In this document: positions 48,517 to 61,294 of the stretch, piece after piece
Layout: each line of letters starts with the position of its first letter
Position numbering within the stretch: position 1 is the stretch's first letter
From: Deinococcus peraridilitoris DSM 19664
GTDB taxonomy: Bacteria > Deinococcota > Deinococci > Deinococcales > Deinococcaceae
Reading direction: 5' to 3'
Assembly: GCF_000317835.1 (NCBI RefSeq)
Contig: NC_019793.1
Coordinates: forward strand, 186,001-250,000
Length of the DNA: 64,000 nt
Translations under genes and position numbers: made by a program
The notes under the pieces: generated by a model
The model's database searches: none
What the model was told of the DNA's origin: nothing
The model's input: the letters and a program-made list of their open reading frames with translations, nothing else

Positions 48517-49911
48517 ATGCATACGACGCGCTATCACTTGATGGGCATAGGAGGCATCGGCGTCAGCGCCCTTGCACGCCTGCTGAAAGCCCAGGGCTTT
48601 GACGTTACCGGTTGCGACACGCAACCGTCCGAATTGACCGAGCAGCTTCACGCCGAAGGCATTCCCGTGGCGATCGGGCACGACGCCGCACACGTGGCGG
48701 GCATGGACATACTGGTGGCCTCGAACGCCGTCGCTTCCGACGATCCGGAATTGCGGGCGGCACGCGCTGCGGGCGTGCGGGTACAGCGCCGCATGGAACT
48801 GCTGGGCGATTTGATGCGGACTTCACTCGCAAACGGCGCCGGATCGGTCGGGGTGGTCGGTACGCACGGCAAAACCACCACCACCAGCATGATCGCGGTA
48901 ACCCTGGCCGGGGCCGGACTCGACCCTGCCGCTTTTGTCGGAGGGATCGTACCGGAGTTCGCCGGCAACGCGCGCGTCGGAACGGGACCCTTCGTGGCCG
49001 AAGTCGACGAGTCCGATCCGGACTTCCAGTTTCTGACGTGCGACACGGCCGTCGTCACGAACGCCGAGGACGATCACGTCGGCACTCCGGATGACGTGCG
49101 GGCCACCTACTGGGCCAGCGTCGAGGAGCAGCACGCGGCGTTTGCGCGTTTTGCCGCCAGCGCCCGGCGCGTGCTCTACTGTGCAGATTGGCCAGGTCTG
49201 GCCGAGCTGGTCACCGGCCGCGAGGAGACACTCAGCTACGGAACACGCGAAGGCAGCGACTACCGGGCCGTAGACATCGAGCGCTCCCCCAGCAACTCCC
49301 GCTTCTCGGTTCTGCGAGGAGACACGCGCCTCGGCCAGGTGACTCTTCCGCTGCCCGGCGAGCACAACATTCTCAACAGCCTCGCGGCAGTGGCCGTGGC
49401 TGACCTGTACGGCGCGGACTTCGCGCGCGTCGCGGCGGCGCTGGCAGCCTTCCGGGGAGCGGGGCGGCGGTGGCAGCAGATAGGAGAGCTCAACGGCGCG
49501 CTCGTCATCGACGACTACGCCCACAATCCCACCAAAGTCGCCGCCGCACTCGAAGGCGCGCAGCAAACGGGGCGACGCGTGCGGGTGGTTTTTCAGCCGC
49601 ACCGATACCTGCGCACCCAGCAGACCTGGGCGCGGCTGGCCCAGAGCCTGATGAACGCCGACGAGGTGCTTTTGCTCGACATCGCCGCTGCCAGCGAAAC
49701 CCCGATTGCCGGCGTCCACGCCACCCAGATCTCGCAAAAGATGCAGCAGGACGGCCACACGGGAGTGCGATACTGCCCCGATCGTGAGGACGTGGTGCGC
49801 CATTTACGCGAGACCGCCCGGCCGGGCGACCTGATCGTGACCATGGGCGCGGGCGATGTCTGGATGCTCTCGCGTCAGCTTACCCAAGCCCCGGCCGAGG
49901 CAAATCCGTGA
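48517..49911 (+). CDS. murC: UDP-MurNAc:L-alanine ligase
   Basis: A 464-residue Mur ligase that attaches L-Ala to UDP-MurNAc, the first peptide-forming step. It shows HLMGIGGIGVSALA (UDP-binding loop), VVGTHGKTTTTSM (ATP loop, about 113-125), EVDESDPDF, EHNILNSLAAVA and DDYAHNPTKVAAAL. I start at ATG 48517, near GGGGTGG; an in-frame GTG at 48457 overlaps the murG stop and would add 20 residues. MurB overlaps its stop by GTGA. Confidence 0.92.
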   Translation: MHTTRYHLMGIGGIGVSALARLLKAQGFDVTGCDTQPSELTEQLHAEGIPVAIGHDAAHVAGMDILVASNAVASDDPELRAARAAGVRVQRRMELLGDLMRTSLANGAGSVGVVGTHGKTTTTSMIAVTLAGAGLDPAAFVGGIVPEFAGNARVGTGPFVAEVDESDPDFQFLTCDTAVVTNAEDDHVGTPDDVRATYWASVEEQHAAFARFAASARRVLYCADWPGLAELVTGREETLSYGTREGSDYRAVDIERSPSNSRFSVLRGDTRLGQVTLPLPGEHNILNSLAAVAVADLYGADFARVAAALAAFRGAGRRWQQIGELNGALVIDDYAHNPTKVAAALEGAQQTGRRVRVVFQPHRYLRTQQTWARLAQSLMNADEVLLLDIAAASETPIAGVHATQISQKMQQDGHTGVRYCPDREDVVRHLRETARPGDLIVTMGAGDVWMLSRQLTQAPAEANP

Positions 49912-50767
49912 CCGCGCTTTCGACCGAAGTGCCGGCCCTGAAGGTGGAGCGCTTGCGGCTCGCGCGCTTCACGACCCTGGGCGTGGGCGGCACGAGCGAA
50001 GTGTGGACAGTGCACAACCACGCGCAGCTGGCCGAGGCGATGCGCGCACCTTACCGTGTCCTGGGCGGCGGCTCCAACCTGGTGGTGGCCGACGAAGGCG
50101 TTCCCGAGCGGGTCATTCGTCTGTCAGGTGAGTTTGCGCAAACCGACCTCACCCGTGATCATGCTCTGAGCGGCGAAGAGTATGTCACCGGCTGGGTCGG
50201 CGGCGGCGTGCCCCTGCCCGGCCTGCTGCGCAAACTGCAAAAACTCGGACTGTCCAACCTGGAGGGTACCGTCGGCATTCCGGCCCAGGTGGGCGGCGCA
50301 GTGTGGATGAACGCCGGAACCCGCTTTGGGGAGATGTTTGACGGCCTACACACCCTGGAAATCGTCACACCACAGGGCGTGCGGGTGGTCAGCCCGGCAG
50401 AACTGCAGTGGGGGTACCGTCAGAGTGGCATTCCACGCGGACATATCGTGACCCGCGTCCGCCTGAAGCTCGCGCCGTCGACTCCTCAGGCAGTGCAGGA
50501 CGTCATGGACCAGGCAGACATGGCCCGCAAAGGTCAGCCGAAAATGCGCACGCCCGGCTGCGCATTCAAGAATCCCGGTGGGATCGGTGCCGGCAAGCTC
50601 ATCGACGACGCGGGACTGAAAGGCTACCGGGTCGGCAACGCCATGATTTCGCACGAGCATGCCAACTTTATCGTGAATCTGGGTGGCGCGCGCGCGGAGG
50701 ACGTGCAGGCGATCCTGGACCACGTGCGGCGCACCCTGAACACGCCACTGGAACTGGAGTACGAGCT

Positions 50768-50777
<10 letters not shown>
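49908..50777 (+). CDS. murB: UDP-N-acetylenolpyruvoylglucosamine reductase
   Basis: A 289-residue FAD enzyme that makes UDP-MurNAc from UDP-enolpyruvyl-GlcNAc. It has FTTLGVGGTSEVW, the FAD loop VLGGGSNLVVAD, NLEGTVGIPAQVGGAVWMNAG, the catalytic Ser region PGCAFKNPGG and SHEHANFIVN. It has the short (type II) form without the extra C-terminal loop domain of E. coli. It starts at GTG 49908 overlapping murC, and ftsQ overlaps its end. Confidence 0.93.
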
Positions 50778-52740
<1,963 letters not shown>

Positions 52741-52756
52741 CCAAAATGAGAAGAGC

Positions 52757-52773
52757 GGAGGCCCAAGGCCTCC
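52757..52773 (+). terminator. Intrinsic terminator between ftsA and ftsZ
   Basis: GGAGGCC-CAA-GGCCTCC (52757-52773) followed by TTTTCTTT is a classic terminator, so ftsZ must have its own promoter. Confidence 0.85.
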
Positions 52774-52916
52774 TTTTCTTTGTGGTTCGGACATGACAGG
52801 GCGCTGAACCCATTGCGTTTCAGTCAAATGCAATCATTTCGACCATTCGTGCGTTAAACTTGTCAAAGTTGCACGCGGCGAAGCACACCGGGCCTCGCCG
52901 CATCAAAGGAGAAATG

Positions 52917-53972
52917 ATGCAAGCGGCGAGAATTCGCGTGATTGGGTTGGGCGGGGCAGGCAACAACGCCGTGAACCGCATGATTGAGTCGGGCCTGGAA
53001 GGCGTGGAGTTTATCGCCGGCAATACGGACGCGCAGGTGCTCGCCAAGAGCCACGCGGAGGTTCGTATCCAGCTGGGCGACCGCCTCACGCGCGGCCTCG
53101 GTGCTGGCGCCGATCCCGAGGTCGGCGAGAAGGCAGCCCTGGAGGACCGTGAGCGCATCAAGGAGTACCTTGACGGGACCGACATGCTGTTTATTACCGC
53201 CGGCATGGGCGGCGGCACTGGCACGGGGAGTGCGCCGGTGGTTGCCGAGGTGGCGCGCGAAACTGGGGTGCTGACGATTGCCATCGTGACGCGGCCCTTC
53301 AAGTTCGAGGGCCCCAAACGCATGCGCGTGGCCGAGGACGGCATTGCCAAACTCGCCGAACGTGTCGATGGCATGATTATCGTGAACAACGAGAAGCTGC
53401 TGACGGCCGTCGACAAGAAGGTCAGTTTCCGCGAGGCCTTTCTGATTGCCGACCGGGTGCTATATTACGGCGTCAAGGGCATCAGCGACGTCATCAACGT
53501 CGACGGCATGATCAACCTTGACTTCGCCGACGTGCGCAACCTGCTGGGCAACTCGGGCAGCGTCCTGATGGGCATCGGCGCGGGCCGTGGCGAAAAGCTG
53601 GCCGAGGAAGCCGCCATGAGCGCCATTCACTCTCCCCTGCTGGAACGCTCGATCGAAGGCGCGCGCCGCATTCTGGTGAACGTCACGGGCGGCTACGACC
53701 TCTCGATGAACGACGCCAACGAAATTGTCGAGAAAATCCGCGACGCGACCGGCTTCGAGGACCCCGACATCCTCTTCGGCATCACGCCCGACGAAGCGGC
53801 AGGCGACGAAGTGCGTGTCACCGTCATCGCCACCGGCTTCAACGAAACGCCGGCCACCCTGTCGAGCGCCGCACGCAGCGGCCTGGAAACCATCGTGCGC
53901 CCGGTGCGCGGTAAGGTCGATCAGCACGACTACGAGATTCCGGCGTTCTTGCGCTACAGCGACCGCGAGTAA
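52917..53972 (+). CDS. ftsZ: Cell division GTPase FtsZ
   Basis: A 351-residue tubulin homologue that forms the division ring. It starts MQAARIRVIGLGGAGNNAVN and has the GTP signature GGGTGTGSAP (98-107) and the T7 loop NVDGMINLDFADV. The linker after the core is very short, ending in the FtsA-binding peptide YEIPAFLRY. I choose the second of two adjacent ATGs, five bases after AAGGAG. TAAACT (52855-52860) may be its -10 box; an in-frame TTG eight bases after it (52869) is a possible leaderless alternative start. Confidence 0.95.
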   Translation: MQAARIRVIGLGGAGNNAVNRMIESGLEGVEFIAGNTDAQVLAKSHAEVRIQLGDRLTRGLGAGADPEVGEKAALEDRERIKEYLDGTDMLFITAGMGGGTGTGSAPVVAEVARETGVLTIAIVTRPFKFEGPKRMRVAEDGIAKLAERVDGMIIVNNEKLLTAVDKKVSFREAFLIADRVLYYGVKGISDVINVDGMINLDFADVRNLLGNSGSVLMGIGAGRGEKLAEEAAMSAIHSPLLERSIEGARRILVNVTGGYDLSMNDANEIVEKIRDATGFEDPDILFGITPDEAAGDEVRVTVIATGFNETPATLSSAARSGLETIVRPVRGKVDQHDYEIPAFLRYSDRE

Positions 53973-53994
53973 GCGCTGCATCGCTGTTCAACCC

Positions 53995-54017
53995 AGGAGC
54001 GGGTAACCCCCGCTCCT
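53995..54017 (+). terminator. Intrinsic terminator of ftsZ
   Basis: AGGAGCGGG (53995-54003) pairs with CCCGCTCCT (54009-54017), then TTT follows. Confidence 0.82.
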
Positions 54018-54022
54018 TTTCC

Positions 54023-54072
54023 GTGACGTTTCGCGCCGCGAAGCGCTTTGCAAACGCCGCGCGAAACGTCAC
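54023..54072. repeat. 14-bp inverted repeat before the Nudix gene
   Basis: GTGACGTTTCGCGC (54023-54036) and GCGCGAAACGTCAC (54059-54072) are perfect inverse copies around a 22-base centre, just after the ftsZ terminator and 19 bp before the next gene. There is no T-run. It may be an operator, a leader hairpin or a small dispersed repeat. Confidence 0.55.
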
Positions 54073-54091
54073 AATAACCCCGGAGGCCGCC

Positions 54092-54610
54092 TTGAGCCAA
54101 GACCAGACGCAGACCATCTACCAGGGCAAGATCGTTTCCCTGGAAGTGCAGGAAGGCAAGTGGGAGGTCGTGCGTCACGCCCACGCCGTCGCCATCCTCG
54201 CTTTGCGAAACGGAAAAATGCTGTGTGTACGCCAGCTGCGCCGAGCCGTAGGCGCGCATACCCTGGAAGTCCCGGCCGGGCTGATCGACGACGGCGAGAC
54301 GCCTGAAGACGCCGCCAACCGCGAGCTTTCCGAGGAGACCAATCTGCAGGGGGACATGACCCTGCTCACGCGCTTTTATTCCTCGCCGGGCTTCTGCGAC
54401 GAACTGCTTTACGTTTTTCTGGCCGAGAACCTGCGCGACGCCCCGGGAACTCCCGATGAGGACGAAGACCTGACCATCGAGTGGCACGATCCGCACGATG
54501 TATTGAGTGCCCTGCGGGACGGGCGCGAGCTCGGGTCGGCGTCCACCATCGCCGCGACGCTGTTCGCCGTGCAGCACTTGCAGCAATCCCAGGAGCAGCG
54601 CCGGGCATGA
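54092..54610 (+). CDS. Nudix hydrolase, ADP-ribose pyrophosphatase type
   Basis: A 172-residue Nudix protein resembling ADP-ribose pyrophosphatases, which clear ADP-ribose. The Nudix box starts GLIDDGETPEDAAN and continues RELSEETNL (about 66-88), with Asn in place of the last conserved Gly. The preceding VRQLRRAVGAHTLEVPAG and following FYSSPGFCDELLYVF match that subfamily. It starts at TTG 54092, five bases after GGAGG, and ends overlapping ribF. Together they suggest a nucleotide-cofactor theme. Confidence 0.85.
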   Translation: MSQDQTQTIYQGKIVSLEVQEGKWEVVRHAHAVAILALRNGKMLCVRQLRRAVGAHTLEVPAGLIDDGETPEDAANRELSEETNLQGDMTLLTRFYSSPGFCDELLYVFLAENLRDAPGTPDEDEDLTIEWHDPHDVLSALRDGRELGSASTIAATLFAVQHLQQSQEQRRA

Positions 54611-55497
54611 AGACTTATCAGAGCCCACAGCAGCGCCCCGACACCGATACGGTCGTGGCCATCGGCTCGTTCGACGGCGTTCACCTCGGGCATCAGGCCC
54701 TGATCAAGACCCTGCGCGAGCGGGCCAGGTTTTACCGTGTCCCCAGTGTGGTCTATACCTTTGACCCACCGACACGCGTGCTGACGCAGGGCGCCCTGTA
54801 CCTTTCGACCTTGCCCGAGAAACTGGCGCTGCTCGAACGCTTTGGAGTTGACGAGGTGATCGCTGTTTCGTTCACCCGGGAATTCGCCTCGCGCACCAAA
54901 GAGGAGTTTCTGGGCGACATCGCCGTGCTGCGTCCCAGGGCCATCGTGGTCGGGGAGGACTTCGGGTTCGGTAAGGGACGCGCCGGTAAGCTGGACGATC
55001 TGCGCACCGTCACGCCCGAACTCGATGCACTGCCGATGTTTCAGCTGACCGGTAAGGACATCAAGAGCAGCCGTATTCGCGAGTTGTTGCTGCGGGGGGA
55101 CGTGGAGGGGGCGGGCCAGTTTCTGGGGCGCACCTATGATGCGGTCGGCGTGGTCGTCAGCGGCGACAAGCTGGGGCGCACCATCGGTTTTCCGACCGCC
55201 AACGTGAAGGTGCCCAATGGCAAGCTGCTGCCTTCCGGTGTCTTCGCCGTGACCCTCTGGGTCTCCGGGCAGCGCCTCGCGGGCATGGCCAACGTCGGGA
55301 TGCGCCCAACGGTCGATGGGACCGACACCCGGCTCGAAGTGCATGCCTTTGATTTCGACGGGGATTTGTACGGGGAAGAGGTACAGGTCAAATTCGAGTA
55401 TTCCCTGCGCGGGGAACAGAAGTTCGCGTCGCTCGACGAGCTCAAGGCGCAGCTGGCACGTGACCAGGCCCGCGCGCGCGAGTTGCTCGTGCGCTGA
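54607..55497 (+). CDS. ribF: Bifunctional riboflavin kinase/FAD synthetase
   Basis: A 296-residue enzyme that makes FMN and then FAD. The FAD synthetase half opens with AIGSFDGVHLGHQALI (about 18-33) and contains VVGEDFGFGKGRAG and SSRIRELLLRG; the C-terminal riboflavin kinase half has TIGFPTANVKV and ANVGMRPTVDG with EVHAFDFDGDLYG. Its ATG overlaps the Nudix stop as ATGA. Its own stop overlaps a possible CTG-initiated small ORF. Confidence 0.94.
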   Translation: MKTYQSPQQRPDTDTVVAIGSFDGVHLGHQALIKTLRERARFYRVPSVVYTFDPPTRVLTQGALYLSTLPEKLALLERFGVDEVIAVSFTREFASRTKEEFLGDIAVLRPRAIVVGEDFGFGKGRAGKLDDLRTVTPELDALPMFQLTGKDIKSSRIRELLLRGDVEGAGQFLGRTYDAVGVVVSGDKLGRTIGFPTANVKVPNGKLLPSGVFAVTLWVSGQRLAGMANVGMRPTVDGTDTRLEVHAFDFDGDLYGEEVQVKFEYSLRGEQKFASLDELKAQLARDQARARELLVR

Positions 55498-55613
55498 GCA
55501 AGGCGGACGCTCCTGCCAGCCCACAGCTGACGGCCCTGTGGTACGAACTGCGCACCGAGCTCCACAATCTTCGCCGCTCCATCAGGTTCCGTCCGCCCCC
55601 TCGCCTGCGCTGA
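55494..55613 (+). CDS. Possible small gene with CTG start, coupled to ribF
   Basis: In the frame overlapping the ribF stop as CTGA, 39 codons stay open from CTG 55494 to the TGA at 55611. The product is plausible as protein: after a short linker it has QLTALWYELRTELHNLRRSI, a helix with alternating charge, and ends RFRPPPRLR. No ATG, GTG or TTG exists in that frame before it. The four-base overlap is the same coupling used at many gene joints here (ATGA, GTGA, TTGA), which is why I list it despite the rare start codon. Confidence 0.35.
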   Translation: MSKADAPASPQLTALWYELRTELHNLRRSIRFRPPPRLR

Positions 55614-55634
55614 CCCGCGGACCCGAGCCGGGCC

Positions 55635-56417
55635 TCAGGCAGGAACGTGCCCCAGCGGCCCGTGGCCACCTCCGAGCCCGGGAGACGCCCGCATCGCCCG
55701 CTGGACATAGGCGTGCGCGTGCAGGACCGCCTCGGGCAGCGCTGTTCCCCGCGCGAGGTTCGCGGCCACCGCGCTCGCGAGGGTGCAGCCCGTGCCGTGC
55801 GTGTGGCGGGTGTGCTGCTGGCGGGCCGTGATCACCCGGTGATCGGGCGCATACAGGTGGTCGGACACCACCTCACCGCAGGCGTGAGTGCCGGTGACGA
55901 GCAGCGGAAACGGCAGGGCGCGCCAAGCCAGGGCCTGGAGGGCCGCCGCCTCCATGAGCGCGCCCTCGGGCAGGCCGAGCAGCACCTCGGCTTCGGCCCG
56001 GTTCGGCGTGACCAGGGTGGCCAGGGGAAGCAGTTCCTCACGCAGCACCGTGAGCGCGTCCTGCGCGAGCAGCCGCGAGCCGCTTGTGGATACCAGCACG
56101 GGATCGACCACGAGCGGCAGGCCAGTTGCCCGCAGGGTCTCGGCGACCACTCGAACGGTAGCGGCACTGCCCAGGGCGCCGGTCTTGACGACCGCGACCG
56201 GGAAGTCGTGCAGAACCGAGCGGAGCTGCGCGCGCACCAGCTCGGGTGGCAGGTGGTGTACGGCCTGCACCCCAAGGGTATTCTGCGCGGTGACAAGCGT
56301 AATGGCGCTCGTGCCGTACACCCCGTGCGCCGCGAAGGTCTTGAGATCGGCCTGAATTCCGGCCCCGGCGCCCGAATCGGATCCAGCAACCGTGAGGGCC
56401 ACGGGGCGCGTCTTCAT
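55635..56417 (-). CDS. thiD: Hydroxymethylpyrimidine (phosphate) kinase
   Basis: A 260-residue ribokinase-fold enzyme that phosphorylates HMP and HMP-P for thiamine synthesis. It begins [20 protein letters not shown], has ITLVTAQNT and the anion-hole/catalytic [18 protein letters not shown] near residue 210. Start is ATG 56417 with a weak ribosome site, 55 bp after thiG; the longer frame gives an Arg-rich N-terminus that is unlikely. It is the last gene of the thi operon. Confidence 0.92.
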   Translation of the reverse strand: MKTRPVALTVAGSDSGAGAGIQADLKTFAAHGVYGTSAITLVTAQNTLGVQAVHHLPPELVRAQLRSVLHDFPVAVVKTGALGSAATVRVVAETLRATGLPLVVDPVLVSTSGSRLLAQDALTVLREELLPLATLVTPNRAEAEVLLGLPEGALMEAAALQALAWRALPFPLLVTGTHACGEVVSDHLYAPDHRVITARQQHTRHTHGTGCTLASAVAANLARGTALPEAVLHAHAYVQRAMRASPGLGGGHGPLGHVPA

Positions 56418-56472
56418 ACGGCCGCGCAGGTGCCAAGGCTGCCTTTTCTGATCCCGACCGCTGCAAGAGCGT

Positions 56473-57282
56473 TCACAGCGGCACTTCGGGATCGGGCAGG
56501 CGCACCACGCCGAGCGGGGACGTGCTGGGGCTCGCCTCCTCACGGACGGGCATCCTTCCCGCCAGGTAAGCCTCCCGTCCGGCCTGGACGCCGGCGCGAA
56601 AGGCGCGCGCCATCAGCACTGGGTCTCTGGCCTCGGCAATGGCAGTATTGACGAGCACCGCACCCGCGCCCATCTCCAGGCAGGCGCCCGCCTCGCTGGG
56701 CACCCCGAGGCCCGCGTCGACCACCACCGGCACGCGGGCGTGCTCCAGCATGATGCGAATCTGCGCGGTCGTCTGCAGCCCACGCCCCGAGCCGATGGGA
56801 CTCGCGAGCGGCATCACCGTGGCGCAGCCGAGCGTCTCGAGCTGTCTTGCCAGCACCGGATCGGCCTGAATGTACGGCAGCACGGTAAAGCCCTCCCCTA
56901 TCAGCGCTTCTGCGGCGCGCAACGTCTCGGCCCCATCGGGCAGCAGGTAGCGGGCGTCCGGAATGACCTCCAGTTTCAGCCAGCTCACCCCGGTGAGCAG
57001 CCGCGCCAGCTTGGCCACCCGCACGGCCTCGGCGGCCGTGCGGCAGCCGGCGGTGTTGGGCAGCAGCTGAAAGCGGTCAAGGTCGAGCTGTTCAAGCAAA
57101 CCGTCGTGTCCGGGCGCGCCGAGCTCGACGCGGCGAATTGCCACCGTCACGATCTGCGCTTCGCTGGCCTCCAGGGCTTCACGCATGACCGTGAAATCGC
57201 GGTACTTGCCGGTTCCGACCATCAGGCGCGATGAAAAGGCCTGTCCGGCGATCATCAGGGGATCGTCAATCTCAGGGTGCAT
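56473..57282 (-). CDS. thiG: Thiazole synthase
   Basis: A 269-residue TIM-barrel enzyme that builds the thiazole phosphate from deoxyxylulose phosphate, ThiS thiocarboxylate and dehydroglycine. The Schiff-base lysine is in SWLKLEVI (about 103), with [13 protein letters not shown] before it, [13 protein letters not shown], and [12 protein letters not shown] after. It starts one base after the thiS stop. A ThiO or ThiH to supply dehydroglycine is not in the window. Confidence 0.94.
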   Translation of the reverse strand: MHPEIDDPLMIAGQAFSSRLMVGTGKYRDFTVMREALEASEAQIVTVAIRRVELGAPGHDGLLEQLDLDRFQLLPNTAGCRTAAEAVRVAKLARLLTGVSWLKLEVIPDARYLLPDGAETLRAAEALIGEGFTVLPYIQADPVLARQLETLGCATVMPLASPIGSGRGLQTTAQIRIMLEHARVPVVVDAGLGVPSEAGACLEMGAGAVLVNTAIAEARDPVLMARAFRAGVQAGREAYLAGRMPVREEASPSTSPLGVVRLPDPEVPL

Positions 57283-57283
57283 A

Positions 57284-57477
57284 TCAACCTCCCGCCGTGA
57301 CGCGCACGACTTCTATGACGTCACCTTTTTGCAGGGGCACGTCGGGAACACGCGATCCGGCGTAGAAGTCGTCATTGTGCGCGACGGCCACCTTGTCCAG
57401 CGCCACGTTCAGTTCCTGCAACAAGGTGTGAAGGGTGAGGCCGGCTCGGTGTGGACGCTCCTGACCGTTGACCCACA

Positions 57478-57478
<1 letters not shown>
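57284..57478 (-). CDS. thiS: Sulfur carrier protein ThiS
   Basis: A 64-residue ubiquitin-like protein ending in the required Gly-Gly (VTAGG), which carries sulfur as a thiocarboxylate to ThiG. The VAVAHNDDF and GDVIEVVRV stretches fit the fold. ATG 57478 overlaps the thiE stop by one base (TGATG). Confidence 0.92.
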
Positions 57479-60182
<2,704 letters not shown>

Positions 60183-60188
60183 AGGCGT

Positions 60189-60217
60189 AGTGTGACATCC
60201 GGCACAAGGCCCGTCAA
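60189..60217 (-). promoter_or_regulatory. Promoter of the thi operon
   Basis: TTGACG (60217-60212) and CACACT (60194-60189) are 17 bp apart on the minus strand. Transcription would begin within a few bases of the aptamer's first strand. Confidence 0.65.
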
Positions 60218-60293
60218 GTGCAGGCCGGCGGAATCTCACGATCATCGTGCAGACCACACCGCGTCACGGGTGAAACACAGGGACGCAAGATTT

Positions 60294-60321
60294 GAGGTGC
60301 GGGGGCCGCACCCCGCACCTC
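60294..60321 (-). terminator. Terminator of hpf
   Basis: An 11-bp perfect stem (60294-60304 with 60311-60321) follows the hpf stop on the minus strand. Confidence 0.75.
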
Positions 60322-60335
60322 CAGGACAGGTTCGT

Positions 60336-60911
60336 TTACGCGTTGGGTTCGATGAGACCGTAGTTGCCGTCACGGCGACGGTACACCACGGCGCAGCTCT
60401 CGGTGGAAGCGTTCATGAACACGTAGAAGTCGTGGTGCAGGGCTTCCATTTCCATCACCGCGTCCTCGGGCGACATGGGCCGCAAATCCACCCGCTTCTG
60501 GCGCACGATTTCCGGCGCGGCGTCATCGTCTTCATCGCTGGCAGCAATGATGTCGGTCAGCGGCGCGGCAACCATGCCGCCCGTGTCCTCGACGTTGTTG
60601 TCATGGCGGCGCTTGAGGTACTTCGTTTTGACTTTGCGCAGCTGGCGCTCCAGCACGTCGGACACCTTGTCGATCGCGGCGTACATGTCGCTGTGGTGTT
60701 CCTCGGCGCGCACGAGGCCGTTGGGGACGTTCAGCTGCACTTCCACACGGTTGCGGCGCATGGTATCGCGGACATCACGCACCTGCAGAACCACCTTGGC
60801 ATCGGTAATCTGATCGCTGAAGCGTTCAAGCCGTGAGAGTTTCTCGTCGAGGTAGTCCTTCAGTGCGTCTGTGACGTCAACGTCGCGGCCGATGAGCTTG
60901 TAGATTTGCAA
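60336..60911 (-). CDS. hpf: Ribosome hibernation promoting factor, long form
   Basis: A 191-residue protein that inactivates ribosomes, by 100S dimer formation, in stationary phase. The N-terminal S30AE domain spans about 1-110 (RDVDVTDALKDYLDEKLSRL; AIDKVSDVLERQLRK) and is joined by an acidic linker (AASDEDDDAAPE) to the C-terminal dimerisation domain (DAVMEMEALHHDFYVFMNAS), which marks the long type. It starts at TTG 60911, five bases after GGGAGGTG; the longer frame is not needed. Confidence 0.92.
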   Translation of the reverse strand: MQIYKLIGRDVDVTDALKDYLDEKLSRLERFSDQITDAKVVLQVRDVRDTMRRNRVEVQLNVPNGLVRAEEHHSDMYAAIDKVSDVLERQLRKVKTKYLKRRHDNNVEDTGGMVAAPLTDIIAASDEDDDAAPEIVRQKRVDLRPMSPEDAVMEMEALHHDFYVFMNASTESCAVVYRRRDGNYGLIEPNA

Positions 60912-61053
60912 GGCGACACCTCCCACCGGAGGCCGGCTGATCAGGGGTCTCCGGTACCTCATGTATATCAGGCATGATGGCCCCCTGACCAATTCATGCT
61001 TTGCTGCGCCTTTTGGCGCCCGACGCTCAGGCAAAGGATTTACCGTGAGAAGC

Positions 61054-61236
61054 ATGGATGATCCCAGCAGTCTGCGAGCGGTAGCCGCCTATGACGCCGT
61101 CAAGAAGCTTCTGAAAGTCCTGCAGGACAAGGGCGTGATCACGGGCGAGGAAGCCTTCGGCGTGCTTGAAGAGAGCGTCGATGACGCCGAAAGCAACCTG
61201 ACCGAGATTCAGAACGAATCTGACGTACAGAGCTGA
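61054..61236 (+). CDS. Small acidic hypothetical protein
   Basis: A 60-residue acidic protein, largely helical (RAVAAYDAVKKLLKVLQDKG, then TGEEAFGVLEESVDDAES). No family is known to me. The TACCGT box at 61041-61046, seven bases before the ATG, gives a leaderless start, and a terminator follows, so it is probably a genuine single-gene unit. It is divergent from hpf. Confidence 0.65.
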   Translation: MDDPSSLRAVAAYDAVKKLLKVLQDKGVITGEEAFGVLEESVDDAESNLTEIQNESDVQS

Positions 61237-61255
61237 GAATCAGGAGAACACCGGA

Positions 61256-61291
61256 CCAGGCACGGAAAGGGGACTCCCCTTCCGTGCCTGG
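61256..61291. terminator. Bidirectional terminator before guaA
   Basis: CCAGGCACGGAA plus GGGG pairs with CCCCTTCCGTGCCTGG (61276-61291), one extra A bulging. It serves the small gene and the facing guaA. Confidence 0.75.
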
Positions 61292-61294
61292 CAC

